Shown here piece after piece: positions 10,516 to 18,792 of a DNA stretch of 44,479 nt. The position numbers and the translations under genes were made by a program. The notes beneath the pieces were generated by a model. That model ran no database searches. It was not told where the DNA came from and worked only from the letters and a program-made list of their open reading frames with translations. Location: the NCBI GenBank assembly GCA_030433115.1, contig JAUILH010000016.1, forward strand, positions 1-44,479. The letters run 5' to 3'. The stretch is from Bacteroidia bacterium. GTDB taxonomy: Bacteria; Bacteroidota; Bacteroidia; Flavobacteriales_D; JAUILH01. Position 1 is the stretch's first letter. Each line of letters begins with the position of its first letter.

Positions 10516-11604
10516 ATGAAACTAATAAGTACACATGATAAGTTTGATAGCTACTACGGTCCCTTCATATCGTTGAGAAATGATATTCTTTGCAAGGTTA
10601 AGTCGGGTCAGTCAACTAAATTAGTATCTCTTATAAATGAAAATATCGTCTATGATCAAGATAATTTTCATGGGTTGATTTCCAATACTAATGGCAATGA
10701 TGCTTTGGTTCTATTAAGAAACAGAAAAATTGCTGATATCGAAACGTTACATTTTCTTGAATCTGAACAAAAAATTGCGCCATCGGCAAAAATATGTGGA
10801 AATGAAGTTTACTCTTCAATAAAACAAGATGGAAAAAAAAGTGTGTTCTCTATGAACCGTAGTACAGGCAAAATCAATTGGATTGAGCCTATAGAAGAAT
10901 CTAAGGCGATCGGATTTGTCACAGATGATAATAATTTGTACGCATCTAACATGAAGGCTAGTGTACTCTGTCTTGATAAAAAAACCGGAAAGCACAAATG
11001 GACCTTTAATGGTGATTCTAAATATAAAATTTCTCCTCCACTTGAAGCTGATGCTGAATTGCATCCTCATGATAAAATTATCGTCACTGATTGTTGTTTG
11101 ATTGTATATTATAAAAATTCACACATAGTCGCAATTGATAAACATTCAGGTCAATTGAAATGGGAAATAGATATGTTTCTACAAGATATTTCCGTACTCG
11201 AAATTGTGAATGATGAACTTATCGCTTTTGGAGTAAAATCTTCCATTTTTCAAGTTGAAGGAATGGCTCTGTTAAGACCTCAGGACAAAGAAGTGTTCAT
11301 ATATAAAATAAACCTTGAAACAGGGGCATTGAAAAGCACAACTTTAGTTAATGATGATGCCATAATGGCTAGAGTAATTAATGATCATGAGTTTTTTGAG
11401 AAAGGTGGAATAATAGATTCCAGGATGATCATTGGCTGTAGTAGATCAAATGCAGTTTTTGAGATTGATTTGTCGTCTGCAAAAGTATTAGATTCTTATG
11501 AACATGAAGTGAATCTAAACGGTATGATGGGAATTTTTCAGAATAAAATAATTGTGAGAGACATCAATATGAATTTGTTAATTCTGGAACGTGAGAACGC
11601 TTAA
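10516..11604 (+). CDS. PQQ-like beta-propeller protein without signal peptide; candidate immunity protein
   Basis: 362 residues starting 4 bases after the nuclease-tipped gene. At least four blades show the PQQ-like signature of a turn plus Trp or equivalent: NRSTGKINW, DKKTGKHKW, DKHSGQLKW and NLETGALKS. The N-terminus (MKLISTHDKFD) is polar, with no signal peptide or membrane helix, so the protein should stay in the cytoplasm. That is unusual here because all four neighbours are exported. I see no quinoprotein dehydrogenase features. Position directly after a toxin-like gene suggests it neutralises that toxin (inference). Sampled 60-base lines at 10621 and 11101 contain 15 G+C each, against 28-30 in sampled lines of the flanking genes. 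Its end overlaps the next gene by 14 bases. Confidence 0.7.
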   Translation: MKLISTHDKFDSYYGPFISLRNDILCKVKSGQSTKLVSLINENIVYDQDNFHGLISNTNGNDALVLLRNRKIADIETLHFLESEQKIAPSAKICGNEVYSSIKQDGKKSVFSMNRSTGKINWIEPIEESKAIGFVTDDNNLYASNMKASVLCLDKKTGKHKWTFNGDSKYKISPPLEADAELHPHDKIIVTDCCLIVYYKNSHIVAIDKHSGQLKWEIDMFLQDISVLEIVNDELIAFGVKSSIFQVEGMALLRPQDKEVFIYKINLETGALKSTTLVNDDAIMARVINDHEFFEKGGIIDSRMIIGCSRSNAVFEIDLSSAKVLDSYEHEVNLNGMMGIFQNKIIVRDINMNLLILERENA

Positions 11605-13294
11605 AAAATGTGTCATAGCAATAGGCTGTTTGTGGCTTTTTAGCTATAGGACTTCTGCCCAAACCATCTCCCTCGATCAGTTCGATAAAGAAAACAAATT
11701 CAAAGCAAGTGGAGGCGTCAACACCAGCCACATTTATTACAATAGCTTTGGAAGTGATAATAGAAGAAATCCGTATACCTACTTCCTTAATGGAAATTTT
11801 AATATGCGTGTGTTTGGTTTCGATCTTCCTTTTTCATTCAGTTACTCTAATCAGCAAGTATCCTACAGACAACCATTTAACAGACTTAAAATTTTGCCTA
11901 AATACAAATGGATACGTTTACATCTCGGAAATTCAAGCATGAATTGGTCTCCCCTCACCTTAAGTGGACACATGTTCAATGGATATGGTGTTGAACTGAC
12001 CCCTAAAAAGTTTCATCTAAGTGCCATGTACGGGACCATGCTTCAGGCAGTGGAAATCGACACATTAAATCCTAACAATACGCCCTCATACAAGCGCACA
12101 GGCTATGGGGTTAAATTTGGCACATCTTCCGAAAAAGGCAATAAGATTGAGTTCATCATGTTCCGTGCAAAAGATGATACCATGAGCATCAAAAAGGTGG
12201 AGAACTATGACCTGGATGCCCTTGAAAATGTTGTATTGAGTCTGAATACCTCCGCTAAGATCAAAGAAAAAATTGTACTGAATCTTGAGTTGGCGACCAG
12301 CGCAATTACACACGACCTAGAAATTCCCGAAAGTATAACTGGCGACAACAAGTTCAGAGCCATAGGATACAAATACACCAATGCGACCTCATTCTATAAT
12401 GCTGTTAAGGGAGACGCCACCTACAAACACGACAAGTTTAATTTGGGCATTGGCTACGAAAGAATTGCACCTGAATACAGAACTCTTGGCGCTTACTTTT
12501 TCAATAACAATTTAGAGAATATTACCCTAAATGGCGGGACAACTTTGTTTAAAAAGAAGGTCAGTGTAAATGGAAACGTAGGACTTCAAAGAGACAATTT
12601 AAATGACGCAGAACTCAGTTCTATGCTACGAGTCGTTGGGTCGTTGAATGCAGCATGGGCAATCTCCCCCACCCTTAACTTAGGAGCATCATACAGCAAT
12701 TTCTATACGTTTACAAGAATACAACCAGACATTGACGAGTTAAATCAATTCCTTCCCGGACAAACTTTCTCTGAACAAGATTACACGCAATTGTCTCAAA
12801 ATGCCAACACCAATTTAGCCTGGACCATTAGCAACACAGATAAAAAGCGAGAAAACCTTAATGTAAACTTGGCCTATCAGGTAGCCAGTAATCAGCAACA
12901 AGGGCAAACTCAAAATGCTGGAAGTGTGTTTTACAATCTCAACACCTCATATACACGTTCTTTTGTGCCACTTGGACTAGGTTTAACGGCAAGTTTAAAC
13001 GGTAATCATAATGACGCCGGTGTTGCAAAAACTACAACCATAAGTCCTACAATTGGGTTAACCAAAGCATTATTTAAAAAGAAATTAAATACGCAATTTG
13101 GCATTACCTACAATCAGGCGATTAATAATGGAGCTTCAGTGAAATCTGTATTTAACACCAGGTTGTCTTTACGCTATATCCTCAAAGAAAAACACAATTT
13201 CAGCTTGAATACCATATTCCTAAATTCCAGCAACCTGAATGCCCCAACATTTAATGAATTGACCTCTACATTTACCTACGGCTATTCTTTTTAA
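11591..13294 (+). CDS. Outer-membrane beta-barrel protein of the adhesin operon
   Basis: 567 residues from a GTG inside the last codons of the propeller gene. Signal peptide ~1-24 ends in TSAQ. The rest is a long series of alternating amphipathic strands rich in Tyr, Asn and Thr (for example FDLPFSFSYSNQQVSY, LGLGLTASLNGNHND) ending in an aromatic-terminated strand (FTYGYSF), which is typical of barrels inserted by BamA. No plug domain is seen, so a TonB-dependent receptor is unlikely. The operon context suggests a surface anchor or passage for the adhesin complex; this is inferred. It converges on the next gene, and the two stop codons share four bases (TTAA at 13291-13294). Confidence 0.7.
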   Translation: MRTLKKCVIAIGCLWLFSYRTSAQTISLDQFDKENKFKASGGVNTSHIYYNSFGSDNRRNPYTYFLNGNFNMRVFGFDLPFSFSYSNQQVSYRQPFNRLKILPKYKWIRLHLGNSSMNWSPLTLSGHMFNGYGVELTPKKFHLSAMYGTMLQAVEIDTLNPNNTPSYKRTGYGVKFGTSSEKGNKIEFIMFRAKDDTMSIKKVENYDLDALENVVLSLNTSAKIKEKIVLNLELATSAITHDLEIPESITGDNKFRAIGYKYTNATSFYNAVKGDATYKHDKFNLGIGYERIAPEYRTLGAYFFNNNLENITLNGGTTLFKKKVSVNGNVGLQRDNLNDAELSSMLRVVGSLNAAWAISPTLNLGASYSNFYTFTRIQPDIDELNQFLPGQTFSEQDYTQLSQNANTNLAWTISNTDKKRENLNVNLAYQVASNQQQGQTQNAGSVFYNLNTSYTRSFVPLGLGLTASLNGNHNDAGVAKTTTISPTIGLTKALFKKKLNTQFGITYNQAINNGASVKSVFNTRLSLRYILKEKHNFSLNTIFLNSSNLNAPTFNELTSTFTYGYSF

Positions 13295-14616
13295 GACTTA
13301 TCGGTTTTATCCGCCTCTATCTTCTCCCGATACAAGAACTTCTTCTGAGCACTTTCAAAAGGACGGTAGATATAATAAATAGCCCCATCTCTTATCTGAA
13401 TGTTCTCAGTGTACTTATGGTACAATTTGTGCGCATTGCCCAATTCTCCGGTTTCCAAATTAATCTCGGCAAGAATCTGATAGCCACCACTGCTCAAAAC
13501 GGTGTACACCTGATCTCCGGTTTGATCTTTCAAGACCTGCTTTTCCCAGCTTTGTCTTCCCTTCAAATGATGATAGTAGATTTGAGTAGAGTCAATCAAC
13601 TCATCTTCTTCATCATAAATTTTAATGTAGTCCGAATAATGATCGAAAACAACCAACTCCCCTCCTACCACAAACATAGGTGCATAAAGAGCTTTATAGT
13701 ATATGTTATTGGTAAAATACTTTAAACCGATCCAAATTTCCTTATCAACACCCGTTTCCTGCTCCTTTTTCATCGCCCATACTTTCTCAGCTCCACTCAC
13801 ATATTTGTACTCCGCTAAATACAATTCCATGATGAGTTTGTCTTCAACTTGTGCCAATTGGGTGTGAGATGAATCTACAGGATCGAACACGTAATACTCA
13901 AAAGCAGGATAATCAGGGTTATAATTCGTGTAATACACCTTAGAATTCAGTGTATCAATAATCGGCATGGTATATCTGTAAAAACGGTCTTCGTCCATCT
14001 CCTCTAACCTCAATTTATTGCCAAAAATTTTCACCGCATACATGCCCTCTTCACACATCACATAAATCTTTCCGGCAAAATCTTTATATAATTCTTTGGC
14101 TCGTTTCGGAATCTCATATTCACTAAGAATGGTTTGCTTCTTATCTACCAACATGATCTTGCTTCCTTTCCTCAGCCTTTGATCGTAGGCCAGCATGATG
14201 TACCTGTTCTCATAAAACTCATAGTCAGAAATGCTATGCTGTTCACTTCCGTATATGGTATCCGGGACCGGACTGGTAATCTCCATTGGTCCAAGTGTCT
14301 TTATTTCCAGAATCAGGTTGAAGTAAACCGTATCCTTAACAGCCTTTCTCATTCGTCTTTTATTGATGATAATGGCTTTGGGAAGGAAACCTATGTGTTC
14401 AAACTCCAAATAATCTTCACCCTTGTATGTATATTCAAACTGAAACTCTCCGTCTTCATCTGTGGTAGCCAGCCTTTCTCCGTTTGATCTTAACTTAACA
14501 TCAACTCGCTTTACAGGTTCTCTATCTATTTCATCTAAAACAATTCCCTTGAAAATGACCGTTTGAGCTGAGGCACTCAACACACAAAAACACGCTATCA
14601 GTAAAAAAAATCTCAT
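13291..14616 (-). CDS. Secreted protein with CarboxypepD_reg-like domain, possible beta-propeller
   Basis: 441 residues. Signal peptide ~1-18 (MRFFLLIACFCVLSASAQ). Residues ~19-110 are a carboxypeptidase-regulatory-like beta-sandwich (GIVLDEIDREPVKRVDVKL, then DEDGEFQFEY, then FEHIGFLP), common in periplasmic and outer-membrane proteins of Bacteroidota. Residues ~125-430 are beta-rich with recurring YE/YD-type strands and Asp turns, and may form a propeller, but I recognise no family. No sorting domain. It lies 38 bases downstream of the porin-like gene on the same strand and may be co-transcribed with it. Function unknown. Confidence 0.6.
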   Translation of the reverse strand: MRFFLLIACFCVLSASAQTVIFKGIVLDEIDREPVKRVDVKLRSNGERLATTDEDGEFQFEYTYKGEDYLEFEHIGFLPKAIIINKRRMRKAVKDTVYFNLILEIKTLGPMEITSPVPDTIYGSEQHSISDYEFYENRYIMLAYDQRLRKGSKIMLVDKKQTILSEYEIPKRAKELYKDFAGKIYVMCEEGMYAVKIFGNKLRLEEMDEDRFYRYTMPIIDTLNSKVYYTNYNPDYPAFEYYVFDPVDSSHTQLAQVEDKLIMELYLAEYKYVSGAEKVWAMKKEQETGVDKEIWIGLKYFTNNIYYKALYAPMFVVGGELVVFDHYSDYIKIYDEEDELIDSTQIYYHHLKGRQSWEKQVLKDQTGDQVYTVLSSGGYQILAEINLETGELGNAHKLYHKYTENIQIRDGAIYYIYRPFESAQKKFLYREKIEADKTDKS

Positions 14617-14654
14617 CTATAATAGGGATGCAAGTCTTCAGTAAATTTCACAAA

Positions 14655-15302
14655 CTACCGCCGTCCACCTTGTCTCAAATACGCTGAAAAGCCGAATCCT
14701 ATTGAAAAATTCTGCATGGTTCCAACATAGTCAGACTCGGCAAATCCGGGGAAATTATCCATACATAAATTTGCCGGACTGTAGTTCAATCCACTAATGC
14801 CATAAGCCAAAATCAAGCCAATCGTGAAATTCTCTTGTGCTTCCATGTACAGACCAAATTCCGGTTGAATAAAATAAGACTCGCCTAAAGAAACTTCTCC
14901 CGTTGCCGTGCAATAATTACTGGAGAACTGATACCAGGAATACCCAGCTTTTACGGCATACTCAAGTCGGAATTTATCGTTAAAAACCTGCTCATAAAAC
15001 AACTTACCGAAAGGAGACCAACGCAACATTTTTCCTCCAATTTGGTTGTTATTAATGTTGATTGACAACTCATTGACCTGAGTGTAGAGCAAGTTGAGAC
15101 CAGTTCCCAATCCTATTCCTTTAAAAATGGGATATTGGTAGTTGAAACTGGCATCCACAATACCATCCATGGTTGCGCGCATGGCTGTATTGCCAGTTGG
15201 ACTTGGCAATTTAAAATCTCCACGAATGCTGTGTCTGAGGTTTTGTGCTTCTCCGAGTTGAGAAAATCCACACAAGGCTATGATCCACAACAAACGTTTC
15301 AT
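14655..15302 (-). CDS. Small outer-membrane beta-barrel (porin family) protein
   Basis: 215 residues. Signal peptide ~1-20 ending GEAQ, then alternating strands (FNYQYPIFKGIGLGTGLNL, FRLEYAVKAGYSWYQF, FTIGLILAYGISGL, FSIGFGFSAYL) in the style of 8-strand 'outer membrane beta-barrel domain' proteins of Bacteroidota. The start ATG overlaps the stop of the upstream gene by 4 bases (ATGA), so it is the last member of a coupled four-gene operon starting at 17059. Ligand or role unknown. Confidence 0.65.
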   Translation of the reverse strand: MKRLLWIIALCGFSQLGEAQNLRHSIRGDFKLPSPTGNTAMRATMDGIVDASFNYQYPIFKGIGLGTGLNLLYTQVNELSININNNQIGGKMLRWSPFGKLFYEQVFNDKFRLEYAVKAGYSWYQFSSNYCTATGEVSLGESYFIQPEFGLYMEAQENFTIGLILAYGISGLNYSPANLCMDNFPGFAESDYVGTMQNFSIGFGFSAYLRQGGRR

Positions 15303-15769
15303 GCATTATAAACTATCAGTTTTTTGGCATTATTATAATTGTGCGTGCGCAACTCGTAAAAATAAGTGCCGTTAGACAATTCTGTCGTATTGAAATCTAC
15401 TGGATAATTGCCAGCAGCCAGCTTGTCATCAATAATGGTTTTAAGGGGTTCACCATTGAGATCAGTAATATTCAACTTAACGTGACCTTCTTCCGGTAAT
15501 TCAAAAAACAATTTAATTGTTCCGGATGCCGTATCCGCTTCATAAGACCTGAGTTCAGCATATTTGACCGGTTCCACATCTAATTTATTCCTACCAAAAT
15601 ATGCCATTAGGAAACGATAGCCCATATACAAAGCAATTACGCCTCCTACAAGTGCCACTACTCCAACATAGCCATCATATTTAACCTGTCCGGTTTGAAA
15701 CAAGGCATAAACCGCCACAGTAAGCAATACTGCCGCAATGATGATTTTCAGATTATTATTCAGTTTCAA
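15299..15769 (-). CDS. Two-helix membrane protein with C-terminal sorting-domain-like beta domain
   Basis: 156 residues. Two hydrophobic helices at ~8-26 (IIIAAVLLTVAVYALF) and ~34-55 (GVVALVGGVIALYMGYRFL), then a linker and a beta domain at ~80-156 containing GHVKLNITDLNGEPLKTI, LAAGNYPVDF and NGTYFYEL. That pattern is the fold shared by FlgD-Ig and T9SS type A sorting domains. There is no cleavable signal peptide and the helices should hold it in the inner membrane, so it is not an ordinary T9SS cargo. It overlaps both neighbours by 4 bases. Function unknown. Confidence 0.6.
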   Translation of the reverse strand: MKLNNNLKIIIAAVLLTVAVYALFQTGQVKYDGYVGVVALVGGVIALYMGYRFLMAYFGRNKLDVEPVKYAELRSYEADTASGTIKLFFELPEEGHVKLNITDLNGEPLKTIIDDKLAAGNYPVDFNTTELSNGTYFYELRTHNYNNAKKLIVYNA

Positions 15770-16344
15770 GCGATTAATTCTTGATTAATATGATTTTTCA
15801 CCCTTTGAAATTCGTACCATAAACCTGGGAATTTCTTTTCAAATTTACCGAGATTTTTCTTTTCGTCGGCTTTTAAATCATCAAGTTGTTGAAGTTCCCG
15901 AATTATTTCCATGATATCGGCGACATTCTTGTAGGGTACTTCCAAATGTTTTTGCTCAATTTCCTTGAGTTTAAGATAGATGTACTGCTCATACTGAAGT
16001 GCCAAAAAATCATACTCAATTAGTAAATGTTTTAGTTGATGAGGTGTTTCTGCCTGATGGATTCTCAATTTCACTGTAGATTGAGCCTGAAGAATCTCTG
16101 AAATAGTTTTGTTCTCTAATTTATCTGCTACCACACTATTTTCAGAAGTAACTAATGTTGGAAACAGAAGCGCTTGAATCTCCTGAATTTGCTGAATTTT
16201 CTTAAGTTTCAGGCGGATCAATTTAGAAGCGAAAGGCATTCGCAGGAGCTCCTGTTTAAACTGAAAAAAATGCATCTCCCATGCTTCTTCCAAATCTTCA
16301 TACAAATCGCTTTTGATTAATTGTAAGGCCAGCTCCTTAGTCAT
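15766..16344 (-). CDS. Hypothetical protein, mostly alpha-helical
   Basis: 192 residues with no signal peptide or membrane helix. The sequence is rich in Leu, Glu, Lys and Gln with heptad-like spacing (RLKLKKIQQIQEIQALL, YLKLKEIEQKHLEV), so it should be helical and perhaps coiled-coil, and cytoplasmic. I recognise no family. It overlaps the upstream gene by 9 bases and the downstream gene by 4, which argues for a function shared with those envelope proteins. Confidence 0.55.
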   Translation of the reverse strand: MTKELALQLIKSDLYEDLEEAWEMHFFQFKQELLRMPFASKLIRLKLKKIQQIQEIQALLFPTLVTSENSVVADKLENKTISEILQAQSTVKLRIHQAETPHQLKHLLIEYDFLALQYEQYIYLKLKEIEQKHLEVPYKNVADIMEIIRELQQLDDLKADEKKNLGKFEKKFPGLWYEFQRVKNHINQELIA

Positions 16345-17059
16345 TCTTCAAAGCTAAATATTCTTTGTAACGCACCTGAAAGAAGGTAATGAGTTCATAT
16401 TCTGACGCTTTTCTTAAAAACTCATCGCTCACATTACAAAAGATGATGAACCGGTCGAATTCGTCTGGTGACAAATTGATGACGTCTTGATCTACATAAA
16501 GCTTAAACAACTCCTTGAGCAAATCTTCCTTATGATCCTGATGCTCCCATTCAGCGACCTGAGCTTTGCTTTTAGCCAGTTTACTGAATTTCTCGTAGAT
16601 GGCGGTAATTGGACTAGACACCGCATCAATACCCGTTGGTCGGGCAGGCAATTCTAAACGCAATTCTTCCAAATCCTTGTGAACTTCAGACAATTTCCTT
16701 TTGGGCATTATAATGGCAGCTGCCAACTCCCTGTTCAGCTTGGAAATTTTAACATCAAGGTTGAATTTGGTTCCGCTCGAATCTTTGAAACAAAACTTCT
16801 TCAAGTGATAGCCCATAGCTGAGATGAGCAAAGTATCTTGTTTCTTTATCCAAATCTTGAAAGTACCATCGGGATTTAAAAAACGTCCTCCCACTCCCTT
16901 TTGGATAATCAATGCATTGGGCACATTGGCACCCGTCTTTAAATCCTTAACCTTTCCTGAAATCAGAATATTGGGATTGACTTTCTTAGTAGAATCGGTA
17001 TCATGCGCCTTTCCGAGAAAGCACATCAACAACCATATGACTAGCAAATAAAGCTTCAA
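16337..17059 (-). CDS. Secreted protein with CarboxypepD_reg-like domain
   Basis: 240 residues; first gene of the four-gene coupled run 17059-14655. Signal peptide ~1-18 (MKLYLLVIWLLMCFLGKA). Residues ~28-100 are a carboxypeptidase-regulatory-like domain (ILISGKVKDLKTGANVPNA, then NPDGTFKIWI, then LLISAMGYHLKKF). Residues ~110-240 are helical and charged with no recognised family. No barrel and no sorting domain, so it is probably a periplasmic partner of the adjacent membrane proteins. Function unknown. Confidence 0.6.
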   Translation of the reverse strand: MKLYLLVIWLLMCFLGKAHDTDSTKKVNPNILISGKVKDLKTGANVPNALIIQKGVGGRFLNPDGTFKIWIKKQDTLLISAMGYHLKKFCFKDSSGTKFNLDVKISKLNRELAAAIIMPKRKLSEVHKDLEELRLELPARPTGIDAVSSPITAIYEKFSKLAKSKAQVAEWEHQDHKEDLLKELFKLYVDQDVINLSPDEFDRFIIFCNVSDEFLRKASEYELITFFQVRYKEYLALKND

Positions 17060-17145
17060 GACAATTCAAATTTAAGTAATAACGTTGATTGCAACGAATT
17101 ATTAAGCTTAAAGCTTGTTAAATCAAGAATGGTGCCAGCGATGAA

Positions 17146-17472
17146 CTAGGTGTTTTCTTTAGATGCCTGATCTAATTCCTTCTGAGTTTCTGCGTATTCT
17201 TTCAACTGAACCACCTCTCTGGTCAAATCTTTAATGGTTCTGTTTTTGTCGCGAACAGACAACATCCAATACACACCAACAATGGATGCACCAAGCGCTG
17301 CAAAACCAAGAATGAGCACAATCAAAGGCACTTGCATATCTGTAAAAACCAAGTGAAAAGTCACATCCTGGTTATTTTGAACCATGAAAACAATCAATAA
17401 AATGATGAGTAGACCAACAATGATCTCTTTTCGATATTTATTGGCTTTGGATAAAAAACTTTCTTCTGACAT
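17146..17472 (-). CDS. LapA-domain (DUF1049) inner-membrane protein
   Basis: About 108 residues when started at MSEESF. The longer frame to 17526 would run into the end of pdxH and adds an unlikely basic tail, so I prefer this ATG. Two membrane helices (EIIVGLLIILLIVFMVQNN and LIVLILGFAALGASIVGVYW) flank the segment DVTFHLVFTDMQVPL, which is the LapA pattern; a short coiled coil follows (LTREVVQLKEYAE). LapA-like proteins help assemble lipopolysaccharide in Proteobacteria; whether this one does so is unknown. It lies 26 bases after pdxH and may be co-transcribed with it. Confidence 0.7.
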   Translation of the reverse strand: MSEESFLSKANKYRKEIIVGLLIILLIVFMVQNNQDVTFHLVFTDMQVPLIVLILGFAALGASIVGVYWMLSVRDKNRTIKDLTREVVQLKEYAETQKELDQASKENT

Positions 17473-17498
17473 GCGTTTATTTTTTTTAAATGTATGAA

Positions 17499-18152
17499 TT
17501 ATGGATTCAATCTCCTTTTTATCCACGATAAATTTTCATGAGTATAGGCCAATCTGTCATGCAACCTGCTGGGATGTCCTAACCAGAATTCGTAGTAAGA
17601 TGGTTTAAACCGATAACCTCCCCAATGATTTGGTCTGGGCACATTCTGTCCTTCAAAACGGACTTCCAATTCTTTGATTCTTGCCTCCAACTGGTCTCTG
17701 GACTCCAAAACTTTGCTTTGCTCAGAAGCCCAGGCACCTATTTGACTCCCTCTAGGTCTTGAAGCGAAATAAGCATCCGACAGCGTGTCATCCAAACGCT
17801 CTACAACACCCTCTAATCTAATCTGCCTACTCAATTCCGGCCAAAAAAATGTCATACACGCTTGAGGGTTCTTGAGAACTTGCTGTCCTTTATCAGAACC
17901 ATAATTGGTATAAAACACCAAATCCTGATCCATCAAATCCCTCACGTAAAGTATTCTTGCATGTGGCTTGCCATCTTCATCCACAGTGGCTAAGTTGAAA
18001 GCATATGGTTCGTTCACTTCTTTTTGAATGGCTACTTCTAACCAGGATTCGAACAAATGAAACGGATGCTCAGGGCATTTCTCCAAATCCAAAAAACCGT
18101 CATTATAAAAGTCATGACGATTTGAATTGATATAATCTCTTGTTGTGCTCAA
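17499..18152 (-). CDS. pdxH: Pyridoxamine 5'-phosphate oxidase
   Basis: Oxidises pyridoxamine/pyridoxine 5'-phosphate to pyridoxal 5'-phosphate with FMN; soluble dimer. Family marks: PFHLFESWLEVAI, NLATVDEDGKPHARILYVRD, FYTNYGSDKGQQVLKNP, FFWPELSRQIRLEGVVERL, ASRPRGSQIGAWASEQS and the C-terminal RLHDRLAYT, ending at a conserved RRLNP. I chose the TTG at 18152, giving 217 residues (usual family length ~215). A GTG at 18206 would give 235 residues but would abut the divergent miaE ATG at 18207 and leave no room for promoters. The start remains uncertain. Confidence 0.93.
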   Translation of the reverse strand: MSTTRDYINSNRHDFYNDGFLDLEKCPEHPFHLFESWLEVAIQKEVNEPYAFNLATVDEDGKPHARILYVRDLMDQDLVFYTNYGSDKGQQVLKNPQACMTFFWPELSRQIRLEGVVERLDDTLSDAYFASRPRGSQIGAWASEQSKVLESRDQLEARIKELEVRFEGQNVPRPNHWGGYRFKPSYYEFWLGHPSRLHDRLAYTHENLSWIKRRLNP

Positions 18153-18206
18153 AAAATATCGTGTTTTTAAAGTTCTAAAGATATTGTTTTTGTAGTTTAG
18201 AAGCAC

Positions 18207-18791
18207 ATGAAATATTCAATAGATTTAAGTTATCAAACTCCTCAGGAATGGGCTACTCAGGTTGTCGCTAATTTTGATGATTTCCTGAGAGATCATGCAG
18301 ATTGTGAAAGAAAAGCGTCTGCTATGGCCATGAGTTTTATTGCCAAATGTCCTGATAAAACAGAAATCATCCCTGAATTGATTGAAACCGCCATTGAGGA
18401 ATTGGAACATTTTCAACAGGTCTATGAATTGATGCAGGAAAGAGGTGTGCAACTAAAAGCAGACATGCCTCAAGACACCTATATGCGTGATTTAATAGCA
18501 CTTTGCAGATCTGGAAGAGACGACAGGCTCATGGACAGAATGTTGCTGGCATCTATTGTTGAATGCAGAGGTGCGGAACGTTTTAAACTAGTGGCAGACG
18601 CATTGGAAGATCCTGAATTGAGTCGGTTTTACAAAACTCTTTGGACCTCAGAAGCCAAACATGGCAATATCTTTGTGAAAATGGCACTTAATTACTGGCC
18701 GGAGGATGAAGTGTACAAAAGATTACATGAATTAACCGAACAAGAAGGCGAAATTTGTTCTAAATTAGAATGGCGACCCGCATTGCATTGA
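18207..18791 (+). CDS. miaE: tRNA 2-methylthio-N6-isopentenyladenosine hydroxylase
   Basis: 194 residues. Di-iron ferritin-like enzyme that hydroxylates the isopentenyl side chain at A37 of tRNA. Ligand motifs are visible: a first Glu in DCERKASAMAM, EELEHFQQVYELM (ExxH), VECRGAERFKLVADAL, and SEAKHGNIF (second ExxH). Length fits the family. The gene diverges from pdxH and is followed one base after its stop by the YqgE gene, so the two are likely co-transcribed. Confidence 0.92.
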   Translation: MKYSIDLSYQTPQEWATQVVANFDDFLRDHADCERKASAMAMSFIAKCPDKTEIIPELIETAIEELEHFQQVYELMQERGVQLKADMPQDTYMRDLIALCRSGRDDRLMDRMLLASIVECRGAERFKLVADALEDPELSRFYKTLWTSEAKHGNIFVKMALNYWPEDEVYKRLHELTEQEGEICSKLEWRPALH

Positions 18792-18792
18792 T

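Noticed and set aside
10516-11604. A quinoprotein dehydrogenase
   Set aside because: No signal peptide, no visible catalytic or quinone-binding features; only propeller blade motifs.
18153-18206. PdxH starting at the GTG at 18206
   Set aside because: It would abut the divergent miaE ATG with no promoter space; the TTG at 18152 gives the normal family length.
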